This document shows positions 17,403 to 27,236 of a DNA stretch of 64,000 nt, in pieces. The notes under the pieces were generated by a model. It was given only the letters and a program-made list of their open reading frames with translations. It had not been told where the DNA came from and made no database searches. The translations under genes were made by a program, and so were the position numbers. The DNA comes from Melioribacteraceae bacterium (lineage in GTDB: Bacteria; Bacteroidota; Ignavibacteria; Ignavibacteriales; Melioribacteraceae), in the NCBI GenBank assembly GCA_016342755.1, contig JAEINS010000004.1, positions 186,001 to 250,000 of the forward strand, read 5' to 3'. The stretch's first letter is position 1. Each line of letters opens with the position of its first letter.

Positions 17403-19274
17403 TTATTGTATTTTATTTGGGAAAGAAATTATAATGCTGGTTCCTTCGTTTATTTTACTCTTTACTTCAATAGTTCCATTATGAACCTGTACAAAATCCT
17501 TACAGATCATTAAACCAATTCCTATACCTTTTTCCAGGTCAGTACCCATTTCGGATTTGTTAACTGCACCGCTGAATAATTGGGCTGCTTTTTCATCCGA
17601 CATGCCAATGCCTTCATCCGATATAATTATTTTAGTAAAATCTTTTTCAGAATATGCTTCAATAGTAATTTTTGATTGTCTTTTAGAAAACTTGATAGCA
17701 TTTGATAAAACATTTGTAATAACTGCCGAGAGCATAAAAATATCGGCCTGTAAAGTTAATTCTCTAGTGAATTTCTTTTCAAGTTCAATTTCTTTTTCCT
17801 GAAACATATGCTCAATATGGCAATATACTTCATCAACAATTATATAAAGAGCTAATTCTTTTTTAGTAACACTTATTCTGTCTTTCTGTGCTCTGGACCA
17901 CGCAAGAATATTCTCTAATAAATTATATAAGTTTTGTGAAGATGAATATATCTTAAATATATAACGCTTTTTATCTTCTTCGGTTAAATTTTCGTAGTCC
18001 TGATATAATAAATCGGAAAAGCCTAAAACTGAACTGAAAGGATTTCTAATATCGTGCCCGATTATGGAAATAAGTTTATCCTTTGTCTCATTAACTTCGC
18101 GCATTTCATCATTAAGTTTTTCTAGCTTTTTGTTTTGTAAACTTATCTCAACATTTTTCTTTTTATTTAATCTAAACTGAATAACAACTAAACTTAGTAC
18201 TATGGCTATTAGGGTTAAAAATAATATAAGCCAGTTTCTAAATGATTTTTCCAGATCCAAATCTTTTTTCTGAGATTGATTTTCGACCTTTAATAATGTG
18301 TTTTCGTTTTCTGTCTGTTTTATCTGATAAAGAGTTTTGTACTGATTTAACCTGGTTGTTTTTTCTTCATTAAAAATTGAATCTTTAATATCGGATAATT
18401 TTTGCTGATAAATAAAAGCTTCTTTATGATTAATCAATTTTGCATAAATCTCGCTTAATAGTTTGTAGTTATCTACAAGAATTAATTTAGAAGATATTGT
18501 TTCGGCCAATTTTATCGATTTTTTAGACTGACTTACTGCTTTAGAATAGTTTTTTGTCTTATATGAAAGTTCAGCAAGTTTATAAAGAATTTCAGCATTG
18601 CCAAATGTATTATCCAGTTCATTATAAATCCGGTATGCTTTTGTTAAATAGTTTCTTGCTTTTTTATAACCGCCTCTTTGTAATTCAAGCGTACCTAAAT
18701 TATTATAACCGCTTCCAATTAAATTAATATTTTTTAATTTCTCATTTATTCTAATTACTTCTTCAAAATTTATAACCGCCGTTGCATATTCACCAATTTC
18801 GCTTTGTACCATACCAATTTTATTAAGTGTATATGATACTTGAAATTCATCCTTTAATGCTTTTTTCATTTCTAAAGAATTATTATAAAACAGGAGGGCA
18901 CTTTCAAATTCTTTTAACTGTCGGTAAACATTGCCAATGTTGCTTAAGGCAAAGGCAATACCAAGTGAATCATTTAATTCTTCATATATAGCTAATGCTT
19001 CTTTGTGATGAAATAGAGCCTGATCGTAATCAGCCAGCTTTTTATAATTTACCCCAATTTCATCCAGCAGATCGGCTTTCCCTTTTTTATATCCAATTGC
19101 ATCGGCTTCTTCCATCATTTTTTTTCCAAGAAGAATTGCATAAGCAGGATCATTATTTCTAAGAGTCTTAACACTATCAATTACAAAGCGAATTGTTTTG
19201 ATACTTTCTTCTTGCCCTAACATAGCTATCGAAAAGAGAAGACCAAAAATTACTATTTTAGAAAAACTTTTCAT
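17403..19274 (-). CDS. TPR-containing sensor histidine kinase
   Basis: 623 residues. Signal peptide (about 1-20), a periplasmic array of about six to seven tetratricopeptide repeats (about 50-300, for example ALSNIGNVYRQLKEFESALLFY), a coiled coil, one membrane helix (about 346-367), then HisKA with His407 (SIIGHDIRNP) and a HATPase domain with DEGIGMSDEK and GIGIGLM boxes. Ligand probably a protein or peptide bound by the TPRs, as in other Bacteroidota TPR kinases; this is inference. No response regulator gene is adjacent. The broken AlkD-like gene follows 18 bases downstream. Confidence 0.9.
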   Translation of the reverse strand: MKSFSKIVIFGLLFSIAMLGQEESIKTIRFVIDSVKTLRNNDPAYAILLGKKMMEEADAIGYKKGKADLLDEIGVNYKKLADYDQALFHHKEALAIYEELNDSLGIAFALSNIGNVYRQLKEFESALLFYNNSLEMKKALKDEFQVSYTLNKIGMVQSEIGEYATAVINFEEVIRINEKLKNINLIGSGYNNLGTLELQRGGYKKARNYLTKAYRIYNELDNTFGNAEILYKLAELSYKTKNYSKAVSQSKKSIKLAETISSKLILVDNYKLLSEIYAKLINHKEAFIYQQKLSDIKDSIFNEEKTTRLNQYKTLYQIKQTENENTLLKVENQSQKKDLDLEKSFRNWLILFLTLIAIVLSLVVIQFRLNKKKNVEISLQNKKLEKLNDEMREVNETKDKLISIIGHDIRNPFSSVLGFSDLLYQDYENLTEEDKKRYIFKIYSSSQNLYNLLENILAWSRAQKDRISVTKKELALYIIVDEVYCHIEHMFQEKEIELEKKFTRELTLQADIFMLSAVITNVLSNAIKFSKRQSKITIEAYSEKDFTKIIISDEGIGMSDEKAAQLFSGAVNKSEMGTDLEKGIGIGLMICKDFVQVHNGTIEVKSKINEGTSIIISFPNKIQ

Positions 19275-19397
19275 GTATTAAACTAATTTTTGAGAATTAA
19301 AATAATATAATAAAATAAACTATTGATAACATTGTGTTATTATCGGATAGAACTGAATTGTTTAAAGCAGAATTGATTTATTTTAGGAAGGAAAATT

Positions 19398-19424
19398 AAA
19401 CCAGGCATTGATTATGCCCGGTTT
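19398..19424 (-). terminator. Hairpin terminator of sodB
   Basis: Eleven-base arms (AAACCAGGCAT / ATGCCCGGTTT, one mismatch) with a 5-base loop, followed on the minus transcript by AATTTT. It lies nine bases after the superoxide dismutase stop. Confidence 0.65.
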
Positions 19425-19432
19425 ATATAAAA

Positions 19433-20026
19433 CTAGCCTAGATTTTTGTTTACGAATTCCCAATTAACCAGGTTTTCCATAAACATAGACAGGTAATCAG
19501 GACGTCTGTTTTGGAAATCTAAATAATAAGCATGTTCCCAAACATCAACCGTTAATAATACTTTTTCACCGTGCGCAAAAGGAGTATCAGCATTAGCGGT
19601 TTTTCTAATTTCCAATTTTCCGTCTTTTAATACTAACCATGCCCAGCCGCTGCCAAATTGAGTAGCTCCGGCTCCTTTAAATTCAGTCATAAATTTTTCA
19701 AAGCTACCAAAATCAGCAACAATTTTATCTTTAATATTTCCAGTCGGCTCGCCGCCGCCATTAGGTTTAATACAGTTCCAGTAAAAACTGTGATTCCAAA
19801 CTTGTGCCGCATTGTTAAATAAACCTGCTTTTGAAGAATCGCCTGCGGATGCTTTTATAATATCTTCTAAAGATGCCTGCGCTAAATCCGTTCCTTCAAT
19901 AAGGTTGTTTGTATTTGTTACATATGCGTTGTGATGTTTCCCATGATGAAAATCTAATGTTTTTTCACTAATGTGCGGTGCTAACGAATCTTTTGGGAAA
20001 GGTAAATCTGGAAGTATAATTGCCAT
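19433..20026 (-). CDS. sodB: Superoxide dismutase, iron type
   Basis: 197 residues, the normal length of Fe/Mn-SOD. Metal ligands are visible: His27 (HHGKHH), His79 (AAQVWNHSFYW), Asp161 and His165 (DVWEHAYY). The AAQVWNH context, with Gln75 in the second shell, and FGSGWAWL match Fe-SOD rather than Mn-SOD. It converts superoxide to H2O2 and O2. No signal peptide, so cytosolic. A strong AAAGGAG ribosome-binding site precedes the ATG at 20026. It is monocistronic, with its own terminator. Its presence shows the organism meets oxygen. Confidence 0.95.
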   Translation of the reverse strand: MAIILPDLPFPKDSLAPHISEKTLDFHHGKHHNAYVTNTNNLIEGTDLAQASLEDIIKASAGDSSKAGLFNNAAQVWNHSFYWNCIKPNGGGEPTGNIKDKIVADFGSFEKFMTEFKGAGATQFGSGWAWLVLKDGKLEIRKTANADTPFAHGEKVLLTVDVWEHAYYLDFQNRRPDYLSMFMENLVNWEFVNKNLG

Positions 20027-20211
20027 TTTAATTCTCCTTTATTTATTCTTTTAATATGTACAATAAAAATAATAAGACATATAGTATTATAATATTTTAT
20101 TTCATCAGATGAAATAAAATTGTAATTCTTAATAAATAATTGGAATAGAAATTATTATACTTCCTTTAATAAAATTTACAATTTAATGATCACTTTTTAA
20201 GCAGGTTTAAG

Positions 20212-21678
20212 ATGTTAAAAGCCAGGTTGATAATTTTTTGTTTTTTAATAACAGCAGTATGCGCTGCCCAGGAAACAAACACATTTACTTCAATAATAAC
20301 AGAGTTTTATAATTCTTCTAAAATGGAACATGCACAGTGGAGTTTATATGCAAAGTATGTTGATACAAATGATGAAATAATAAATTATAATAGCAAAACG
20401 GCTTTGGCTCCGGCTTCCGGATTAAAAGTTTTTACTTCCGCAACTGCTTTGGACGCATTAGGTTCTGAATTCAAATTTGAAACGAAACTGTTTTATGACG
20501 GCATTATAACAGACGATTCCACTCTTGATGGAAATATTTACATTGTTGGCGGTGGTGATCCGACACTTGGTTCGGACTTAACTCGGGGCTCGCTTTCTCT
20601 AGAAAAGTTAATTAATTCTTGGATCGCTAAAATTAAAAATGTTGGGATAAAAAAAATAAACGGGAAAGTTATAGCTGATGATCTTCTTTTCGAATCGGCT
20701 CCAATTCCCCGTCTGTGGTTTTGGGAAGATATGGGTAATTATTACGGAGCGTCGGTAAGTGCTTTGTGTTTAAATGATAATCTATATCATCTATATTTCA
20801 AACCAAATTTAAAGGTTGGCGAAAAAGCTGAATTACTACGAACAGAACCTGTAGTTGAAAACCTGACATTTGATAACCTGATGAAAACGGGTAAAAAAGG
20901 CTCAGGAGATAATGGATATGTATTTTGCGCGCCAAGACAATTTAACGCGACATTACGAGGAACAATTCCGGCTGGCGTAAAAGAATTTTCCATAAAAGGA
21001 GCAATCCCGGATCCGGCTTTATTTGCCGCGCAGTATTTAACAAAAGAGTTAATCAGAAATAATATAGAAGTAACTGATTACGCTTCCAGACAAACAACTA
21101 AGATTATTTATGAGGAAAACAAACTTATATTAACTCATCAATCGCCTCCGCTAAAAGATATTGTATATGTAATTAATAAAAAAAGCTTTAATCTTTATAC
21201 TGAAATGATTTTACGAATGGCTTCACTTGTTAGTTCTAATAATTCAAAATTGAATGCCGGGATTGATCTGATAGAATTATTCCTTACCAAAAATAAAATT
21301 AATACTGACGCTCTTAATCTTTTTGATGCTTGCGGACTTTCAAGAGCAAATACTATTACCACAAAAATGATGTCAGATCTTTTAGCGTCAATGACCATAC
21401 ACAAGGAATTTGAATCATATTATAATTCATTTGCCGTTGCAGGTGATTCAGATGATTTTGGCGGATTTAAGTCTTTTGGCAAAAGAACAAGTATTGAAAA
21501 AAACGCCCGGATAAAAAGCGGTTATATTACAGGAGTCCGAAGTCACTCTGGCTATGTAAAAGACAAATCCGGAAGAATGATAGTATTCTCATTTATTGCA
21601 AATAATTTTAAAGGAAGTACTGCCGCAATTAATGAAGCGCATAAAAAGTTGATGATAGAACTTGCTAATATTGAATGA
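20212..21678 (+). CDS. dacB: D-alanyl-D-alanine carboxypeptidase/endopeptidase (PBP4 family)
   Basis: 488 residues with a signal peptide (about 1-19). S13-family catalytic motifs: SxxK at S69-K72 (ASGLK), SxN in KKSFNLYTE near residue 327 and a KSG form of the KTG box (IKSGYITG) near residue 440. The enzyme trims or cleaves D-Ala-containing peptidoglycan crosslinks in the periplasm. It is monocistronic and convergent with the gene at 21740. A second member of the family is cut by the right edge of the window. Confidence 0.9.
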   Translation: MLKARLIIFCFLITAVCAAQETNTFTSIITEFYNSSKMEHAQWSLYAKYVDTNDEIINYNSKTALAPASGLKVFTSATALDALGSEFKFETKLFYDGIITDDSTLDGNIYIVGGGDPTLGSDLTRGSLSLEKLINSWIAKIKNVGIKKINGKVIADDLLFESAPIPRLWFWEDMGNYYGASVSALCLNDNLYHLYFKPNLKVGEKAELLRTEPVVENLTFDNLMKTGKKGSGDNGYVFCAPRQFNATLRGTIPAGVKEFSIKGAIPDPALFAAQYLTKELIRNNIEVTDYASRQTTKIIYEENKLILTHQSPPLKDIVYVINKKSFNLYTEMILRMASLVSSNNSKLNAGIDLIELFLTKNKINTDALNLFDACGLSRANTITTKMMSDLLASMTIHKEFESYYNSFAVAGDSDDFGGFKSFGKRTSIEKNARIKSGYITGVRSHSGYVKDKSGRMIVFSFIANNFKGSTAAINEAHKKLMIELANIE

Positions 21679-21692
21679 ATAAAAATGTAAAT

Positions 21693-21719
21693 AAAAAAGG
21701 CGAATCATACGATTCGCCT
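21693..21719 (-). terminator. Intrinsic terminator between convergent genes
   Basis: Nine-base arms (AGGCGAATC / GATTCGCCT) with a 4-base loop, followed by TTTTTT on the minus transcript. It ends the gene at 21740 and may also slow plus-strand read-through from dacB. Confidence 0.85.
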
Positions 21720-21739
21720 GAAAGGGATGTGAGAACTAA

Positions 21740-22504
21740 CTATCGAACGAACTTCCACCAGTAAAAATACTTATCTTCAAGCTCAGCTTCGGAAGGCATT
21801 GGGAAGAATTTTAATTTTTCTCCCTTAGCAAACCAGAATCCATGCCTGAGAAATTTATAAGAAATATCACCTAACAAACCGCCAAGACTAATTGTCTTGT
21901 TAAGTTTTTCAGGTTTATCTATAAGTTCCATAATACAATCGTAAAATCTATACGGGTTAACATCAGGTAATTCAATCTGGAAAATTTCTTTGTTTTTATT
22001 CATATCAAAGAAACGCTGAATATCAAAATCAACCTGTGTAAAACAAATTTTTGGCGCGCCCTTTGATTTTGTTCCCGTAGTAATAAATCTTCCAAATTCT
22101 CTCTGATCTTTTGTTGACGCAACAAGATTATCAAGAGGTGTAATTTCCTGATAAATTCTAATTAGACCAGGTTCATTAACAGCAGTATAATCTTTTGATT
22201 CAATTGGTAAAACTTTTCCGTTTGTAGTACATAGGAAAAGAGTTTTAATTGCATCTAAATCAACGTATTCAAGAACATTGTACGAAGCAATATATTTTGT
22301 TTTTTTTGGAGAACCATCGGTATGAGGATTACATTGTTCTAAGTACTCATCAATATCGAAATAATCATTTCTGTAATTTATATCTATCTCAGCAAATATA
22401 ACTTTCCCGCTAAAATGTTTTGCACTTCCAATTGTATAATGCTCTCCAAATTTATCAGGTTCCAACTGCGATGCAATTAATGCATTTGTTGGAAAAAGAG
22501 TCAT
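21740..22504 (-). CDS. Conserved-looking protein of unknown function
   Basis: About 254 residues from the ATG at 22504. The open frame extends to a TTG at 22606 (288 residues), but the extra 34 residues look non-conserved. No signal peptide, membrane helix or cysteine motif. Charged and aromatic residues are frequent (LGDISYKFLRHGFWFAKG; YFYWWKFVR at the C-terminus). I recognise no domain. It is monocistronic with a clear terminator, and convergent with dacB. Probably a cytosolic globular protein. Confidence 0.6.
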   Translation of the reverse strand: MTLFPTNALIASQLEPDKFGEHYTIGSAKHFSGKVIFAEIDINYRNDYFDIDEYLEQCNPHTDGSPKKTKYIASYNVLEYVDLDAIKTLFLCTTNGKVLPIESKDYTAVNEPGLIRIYQEITPLDNLVASTKDQREFGRFITTGTKSKGAPKICFTQVDFDIQRFFDMNKNKEIFQIELPDVNPYRFYDCIMELIDKPEKLNKTISLGGLLGDISYKFLRHGFWFAKGEKLKFFPMPSEAELEDKYFYWWKFVR

Positions 22505-22674
22505 GTATAAATGTTTTGGATATTCAGACAAAATGAAATTTCTCCAGTTAGCAATGATTGTACAATAATGTAGTCTAAAATTATTAAATTGAATTATAAA
22601 GAGCAAGATTTATACTGCATCTTTTTTTATTTTATTACATCCAATAGTAAAAAAAATGAATTATTGAGAGTTAT

Positions 22675-22884
22675 ATGGAAAAATTAAAAAAATATAAAAA
22701 CAAAATATTAGCCGTTGCTGCCGGAGCCGTGTTGGGATATTCATATTACTATTTTATTGGCTGTACAAGCGGATCGTGCCCAATAACAAGTAATCCCCTT
22801 ATTTCAACGGTTTACGGAGCTGCAATTGGTTTTGTGTTTTCAATGTCATCAAAAAAAGAGAAAAACGATGGAAAAGATAACTAA
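22675..22884 (+). CDS. DUF6132 family small membrane protein
   Basis: 69 residues with two hydrophobic helices (about 10-28 and 45-60). The linker CTSGSCPITSNP matches the conserved Cys-containing loop of the DUF6132 (YtxH-like, rhodanese-neighbour) small membrane proteins of Bacteroidota. The two loop cysteines suggest a redox or sulfur role, unproven. Its 3' end overlaps the DUF1858 gene by 17 bases, and a thioredoxin-like gene follows, so the three form a putative redox operon. Confidence 0.75.
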   Translation: MEKLKKYKNKILAVAAGAVLGYSYYYFIGCTSGSCPITSNPLISTVYGAAIGFVFSMSSKKEKNDGKDN

Positions 22885-23080
22885 AGATATTGAGATAGAA
22901 GATCTAGTTGATCTTTTACCTGAAGCTGTTTCCTATTTAAGAGATCAGAAAATTAGATGCCTAAGGTGCGGAGAACCAATTTGGGGAACTTTAGAAAAGG
23001 CTTCTGAAGAAAAAGGATATAGCCGGGAAGATATTGATAGATTTGTTGACGAATTAAATTCAATTCTGGAAAAGAAATAA
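22868..23080 (+). CDS. DUF1858 (hybrid-cluster-associated redox disulfide) protein
   Basis: 70 residues from the ATG at 22868; a longer frame upstream lies inside the previous gene and is unlikely. The fold signature is ITKDIEIEDLVDLLPEAV followed by a CLRCG redox motif and a C-terminal helix, as in DUF1858 domains found fused or next to hybrid cluster proteins and sulfur or redox enzymes. Cytosolic. It overlaps the DUF6132 gene and lies 63 bases before the TlpA-like thioredoxin. Confidence 0.8.
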   Translation: MEKITKDIEIEDLVDLLPEAVSYLRDQKIRCLRCGEPIWGTLEKASEEKGYSREDIDRFVDELNSILEKK

Positions 23081-23143
23081 ATACTATAATATCAAACTTT
23101 GATTTTTTAACTTTAGGGGAACAAAATTTTAATTGGAGATAAA

Positions 23144-23782
23144 ATGAGCAAAAAAAAGCCGGAAAGAAAATTCGGGAATCAAGAGGAAGTTAAAACAGGT
23201 CTGGATCAGGAAACCCGAAGTAAAATTTATTGGACTGTTTTAATAATAATGATAATCGGTTTTTTTATTATTAATAATCTTAACGGCGACGGTGAACAGG
23301 GTCCTTATCCTCCACATTATCAGCCAACATCACAAAATGAGAGAGTTGAAGCATTTGATTTTAATTTAAATACTCCTGATGGAAAAGAAGTTAAACTTTC
23401 TGATTACCGGGGAAAAGTTGTAATTCTGGATTTTTGGGCCACCTGGTGTCCTCCATGCAGAAAAGGAATTCCTGATCTTGTTGAGCTTAAAAAGGAATAT
23501 GGTTCAGAGGAATTTGAAGTAATCGGAATTTCACTGGATTTAGAAGTCCCTGACAATCCCGGCAGAAATACCAAAAAAGATGTAGTTCCGTTTATTGAAA
23601 AACATGCAATTAATTATCCGGTTGTTTTTGGAAATTTAGAAGTAACTAAAAAGTATGGTGGAATTGAAAGTATTCCTACAACAATAATTATTGATAAAGA
23701 CGGTAAAATTTCAGATCAGCATGTTGGATTGGTTCCTATTCAGACTTATAAAAAAGAAATTGAAAGACTTTTAGCTGAGTAA
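23144..23782 (+). CDS. TlpA/ResA-like membrane-anchored thioredoxin
   Basis: 212 residues. An N-terminal charged tail and one membrane helix (about 27-46) anchor a thioredoxin domain facing the periplasm. The active site is FWATWCPPCRKG, with the cis-Pro later in IPTTIII. The AhpC/TSA-type insert NTPDGKEVKLSDYRGK is typical of TlpA/ResA, which reduce disulfides for cytochrome c maturation or other exported proteins. GGAG precedes the ATG. It closes the DUF6132-DUF1858-TlpA group. A role in haem attachment to the eight-haem protein is possible but only inferred. Confidence 0.9.
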   Translation: MSKKKPERKFGNQEEVKTGLDQETRSKIYWTVLIIMIIGFFIINNLNGDGEQGPYPPHYQPTSQNERVEAFDFNLNTPDGKEVKLSDYRGKVVILDFWATWCPPCRKGIPDLVELKKEYGSEEFEVIGISLDLEVPDNPGRNTKKDVVPFIEKHAINYPVVFGNLEVTKKYGGIESIPTTIIIDKDGKISDQHVGLVPIQTYKKEIERLLAE

Positions 23783-24195
23783 TAAATATCAGAAAACATT
23801 AAAATACCGAAAACACTTAGACAAGTTGTTATGTAAAAAAAAAAGTAGAATAAAAAATGAGGGTGTAAAGTTTTTAGTGTAAACGGTATTTTTTTGTTAA
23901 AGTTAAAAAAAACTATTCTCAAAGCAGATTGAAAATCAGAAATGTCAGGCACCCGGTTTTAATTGGGATAGCTCATTTTTTAGATAAATCTCTGTAAGCT
24001 AAGAATAATGTTTTTTTAAGCATCATCAGTGGGGATTTGGATTTGTAACTTTTCTGAATTGACGAGACACGGCTTCAACAAGCATTTGTAGTTTAAAATA
24101 TTTTGTATCCACTTGGGTAATCATTTCAAACAGCCTTTCTAAACATTTTTAATTATCTTTACAGCTGCTAAATTTCTTTAATAATAGTTTAATCA
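23783..24195. other. Intergenic region, no gene recognised
   Basis: About 410 bases of AT-rich sequence between the TlpA-like gene and the glycosyltransferase. Both strands lack a convincing coding frame; the longest minus-strand frame has a low-complexity aromatic composition and overlaps the thioredoxin gene. I see no strong hairpin or recognised riboswitch. It must contain the promoter of the glycosyltransferase. Confidence 0.5.
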
Positions 24196-25293
24196 TTGAG
24201 TGAACCGAAGAAAAATATTTGTTTTGTAAACACAACCAAATCATGGGGCGGCGGTGAAAAGTGGCATTTTGATGCCGCATTAAATCTCGCGCAAAATGGA
24301 AATAAAGTGTTTTTTATTGGTCAGATAGGGGGAGTTTTACAAAGCCGGTTATCTGAGCACAAAATAAATACAGAGTTATACGATGTAAGCAATTTAAGTT
24401 TTTTAAATCCGTTAAAAATTATAAAACTCAGAACATATTTTAAAAAGAACAATATTCAGATAGTTGTTTTAAATCTTCCTTCTGATTTAAAACTTGCCGG
24501 GATAGCTGCTAAATTAGCCGGTGTGAAAAAAATAATCTATAGACGCGGAAGCGCAATTCCTATCAAGAACAGATTCTTAAACAGAGTTTTATTAAAAAAT
24601 GTAACAACACATATTTTGGCTAATTCAGAAAAAACAAAGCAGACAATCCTTTCTATAAAAGAGAACTTTTTGAACCCGGATAAAATTACTGTCATTTATA
24701 ACGGCATTGATCTTAAGAATTTTGAGATACGAAAATCGGGGGAAACTGATTTTGAATCAAGAGACATAATAATTGGCAATGTTGGCCGGATGGTTTATCA
24801 GAAGGGGCAGGAATACTTAATAGAATTAGGGCGGATTTTAAGTGAGAAGAAAATTCCTTTTAAAATAATTATTGCCGGAGATGGATCGTTAAAAAACAGA
24901 CTTGAAAGGGAGGTTAGTAAATTAGGTCTGGAAGATAAAATATTATTTCCCGGGTTCTGTAAAGATGTTCCATCATTTATGGGTTCTATAGACATATTTG
25001 TATTATCGAGCAGGTGGGAAGGTTTTGGGTACGTAATAACTGAAGCTATGGCTTGCCGTAAACCTGTTATAGCGTTTAATCTAAGCAGTAATCCTGAACT
25101 TGTTGAAGACGGGAAAACCGGCTTCTTAATTACTCCTTTTAATATTATTTTAATGGCTGATAAGATTATTGAGTTATATAAAAACAAAAGTGAAATTGAA
25201 CGGCTTGGAAACAACGGACGGAAAAAAGTAGAATCTCAATTTGATTCTAGAATAATTATGAACGAGATTGGAAAATATTTATTGGGAAACTAA
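24196..25293 (+). CDS. Glycosyltransferase family 4 (GT-B)
   Basis: 365 residues from a TTG start; no better ATG lies near, and the first residues (KNICFVNTTKSWGGGEKWH) already match the GT4 N-terminal glycine-rich acceptor loop. The C-terminal nucleotide-sugar domain shows GNVGRMVYQKGQEYLI and the E-x7-E element in EGFGYVITEAMA. It probably adds a sugar to lipopolysaccharide, exopolysaccharide or a lipid carrier; donor and acceptor cannot be told. It stands alone and converges on the 7TM kinase, overlapping its 3' end by 4 bases. Confidence 0.85.
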   Translation: MSEPKKNICFVNTTKSWGGGEKWHFDAALNLAQNGNKVFFIGQIGGVLQSRLSEHKINTELYDVSNLSFLNPLKIIKLRTYFKKNNIQIVVLNLPSDLKLAGIAAKLAGVKKIIYRRGSAIPIKNRFLNRVLLKNVTTHILANSEKTKQTILSIKENFLNPDKITVIYNGIDLKNFEIRKSGETDFESRDIIIGNVGRMVYQKGQEYLIELGRILSEKKIPFKIIIAGDGSLKNRLEREVSKLGLEDKILFPGFCKDVPSFMGSIDIFVLSSRWEGFGYVITEAMACRKPVIAFNLSSNPELVEDGKTGFLITPFNIILMADKIIELYKNKSEIERLGNNGRKKVESQFDSRIIMNEIGKYLLGN

Positions 25294-27098
25294 TTCAGTT
25301 TAGCTGCTTCTATCTTATCAAACTGAACAACAAATTTGGTTCCTTTGCCTTCCTTACTTTCAACCGAAATTTTGGCTTTATTCAAATCACAGTAATTTTT
25401 AACTAAGGCTAATCCTAATCCGTTTCCGTCATACTGTCTTGTATAACCTTGTTCTCCCTGGCTAAAGGGCTGAAAAAGATTCTTCTGATATTCATTTGAA
25501 ATTCCAATACCTGAATCTTCAACCTCAACAAAAATTTTATCGGCTTTGGTTTTCAGAACTATTTTTATGCTTCCTTTTTTAGTAAACTTAATTGCGTTAT
25601 CTATAAGGTTGTCGAATATCTGTGTCACTGTATATTCATCACAATATACCATTGCATTGTCCATATCGGTATCGTAGCTTAGCTTAAGCGAATTTGCTTT
25701 TGCCTCTGGGCTAAACTCTTTTACTAATTTTTGTATAATCTCAGTATTAAGTTCTATGTTCTGGTAATTAACGTTATATGTTTTAGTTTGATATTGTGAC
25801 ATATTTAAAATTAAATCGATAGTTCTTATCATGCGTTTACTAGCATTGGCAATAGAATTGAAATATGAATTGGAACTTTCAAATTCTTTTAATTCCCAAT
25901 CATATTTTAGAAGCTGCGAATAATTTATTATTGTATTAATCGGAGTTCTAATTTCATGAGACATCTGGGCTAAAAATTCTGTTTTTAATCTGTCAGATTT
26001 TTCGGCTTCTTCTTTAGCTTTAATTAACAATAGCACCGCATTTTTCTTTTCTGTTATATCCTCAAAAGATCCTTCAATAATAATTTCGCCATTATTATTC
26101 TTAATTAAACGGGCATGTTCCCTTACAAATATTTTTTCACCGTCCAGTTTTTTAAGCTCTACTTCATAGTTATAAATGTTTCTATTTAGTAAAAGTACAC
26201 TCTTGAATGTTTCCCTATCTTGCAGGTTTTGAAAAATATCATTAGCATAATTTGTCTTATTAATTTCATCGTTTTCGGAAAGTCCCAATATTTTTTTACC
26301 CGAAGAATTTAACATAATAATCCGGCCGTCGAAAGTAGATTGATAAATACCAAGAGCCGAATTTTCTATTAATCTTTTATATTTTTCTTCGCTGTTGTTA
26401 AATGCTTTTTCAAAACTATATGCGTTTATCAGTTTACCAACAAGTCTTAAACTCATTAGAATAAGTAATAAGACGAATGCAAATTCCTCGTGAAAATTAT
26501 AAACATATTCATCTACTAATGTGGCTACAACAATAATTATTATTGAAAATAAATATTGAATTCCCTCAGAATATCTTTTTTCTTGAAATATTTTTGCTGA
26601 AGCATAAATAATAAACACAAGGTATAAAAGTGAGTAAATCATTAATAAATCTTGCCATGCACTTTTTATTCCGTTTAAATCCCTATATTCAGCTTTCCAG
26701 TAACCATCCCATTTTAAGTTCATATCAACTGATTGAAACATTAAACCATATGGCTGGGATATAGCTATAAAAATTATGAATACCGCTAATAAAACCGGAA
26801 TAACTAAAACAATTTTATTTAAGGAACCGGCATAGTAATAACTGTAAACAATAAAGGCGATTGATGTTAATAATATAGATGTGTCTAGTACTTTTGCATA
26901 AAAAATTATTTCATTTACGTCGTGCGCAAAATATATACACAAATTGGAAATAAAGAATGATAAAATTCCAATTCCTACAGCAACAATTGAATAATTCAAT
27001 TGCTTCTGAAAATCCTTTACCGCAAGAATAAAATTCAACAAGAGAATTATTATTGCAAGACCAGAAACTATACCGTAAGAAAGTAAAATTATATCCAT
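25290..27098 (-). CDS. 7TM-PAS sensor histidine kinase
   Basis: 602 residues. Seven predicted membrane helices (about 5-225) form a 7TM sensor. A PAS domain (about 237-350), HisKA with His381 (QMSHEIRTP) and a HATPase domain with DSGIGIS and GNGLGLALV boxes follow. No receiver domain and no adjacent response regulator. The transmitter core is strikingly similar to that of the NMT1-sensor kinase at 45389 (RTIDLILNMSQ; KNYCDLNKA), so the two are paralogues with different sensor modules. Confidence 0.9.
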   Translation of the reverse strand: MDIILLSYGIVSGLAIIILLLNFILAVKDFQKQLNYSIVAVGIGILSFFISNLCIYFAHDVNEIIFYAKVLDTSILLTSIAFIVYSYYYAGSLNKIVLVIPVLLAVFIIFIAISQPYGLMFQSVDMNLKWDGYWKAEYRDLNGIKSAWQDLLMIYSLLYLVFIIYASAKIFQEKRYSEGIQYLFSIIIIVVATLVDEYVYNFHEEFAFVLLLILMSLRLVGKLINAYSFEKAFNNSEEKYKRLIENSALGIYQSTFDGRIIMLNSSGKKILGLSENDEINKTNYANDIFQNLQDRETFKSVLLLNRNIYNYEVELKKLDGEKIFVREHARLIKNNNGEIIIEGSFEDITEKKNAVLLLIKAKEEAEKSDRLKTEFLAQMSHEIRTPINTIINYSQLLKYDWELKEFESSNSYFNSIANASKRMIRTIDLILNMSQYQTKTYNVNYQNIELNTEIIQKLVKEFSPEAKANSLKLSYDTDMDNAMVYCDEYTVTQIFDNLIDNAIKFTKKGSIKIVLKTKADKIFVEVEDSGIGISNEYQKNLFQPFSQGEQGYTRQYDGNGLGLALVKNYCDLNKAKISVESKEGKGTKFVVQFDKIEAAKLN

Positions 27099-27236
27099 AA
27101 ATTAAAAAAGAATATATTATTAAAAAATTTAACGGTATTATCGGTTTAAAAAGGAAAAACTTTATATTTTTTTATAGTGTATTGAAAAGGATTTACTAAA
27201 GGAAAAGACTTATATTTCAATAAAAAAAATGAATTT

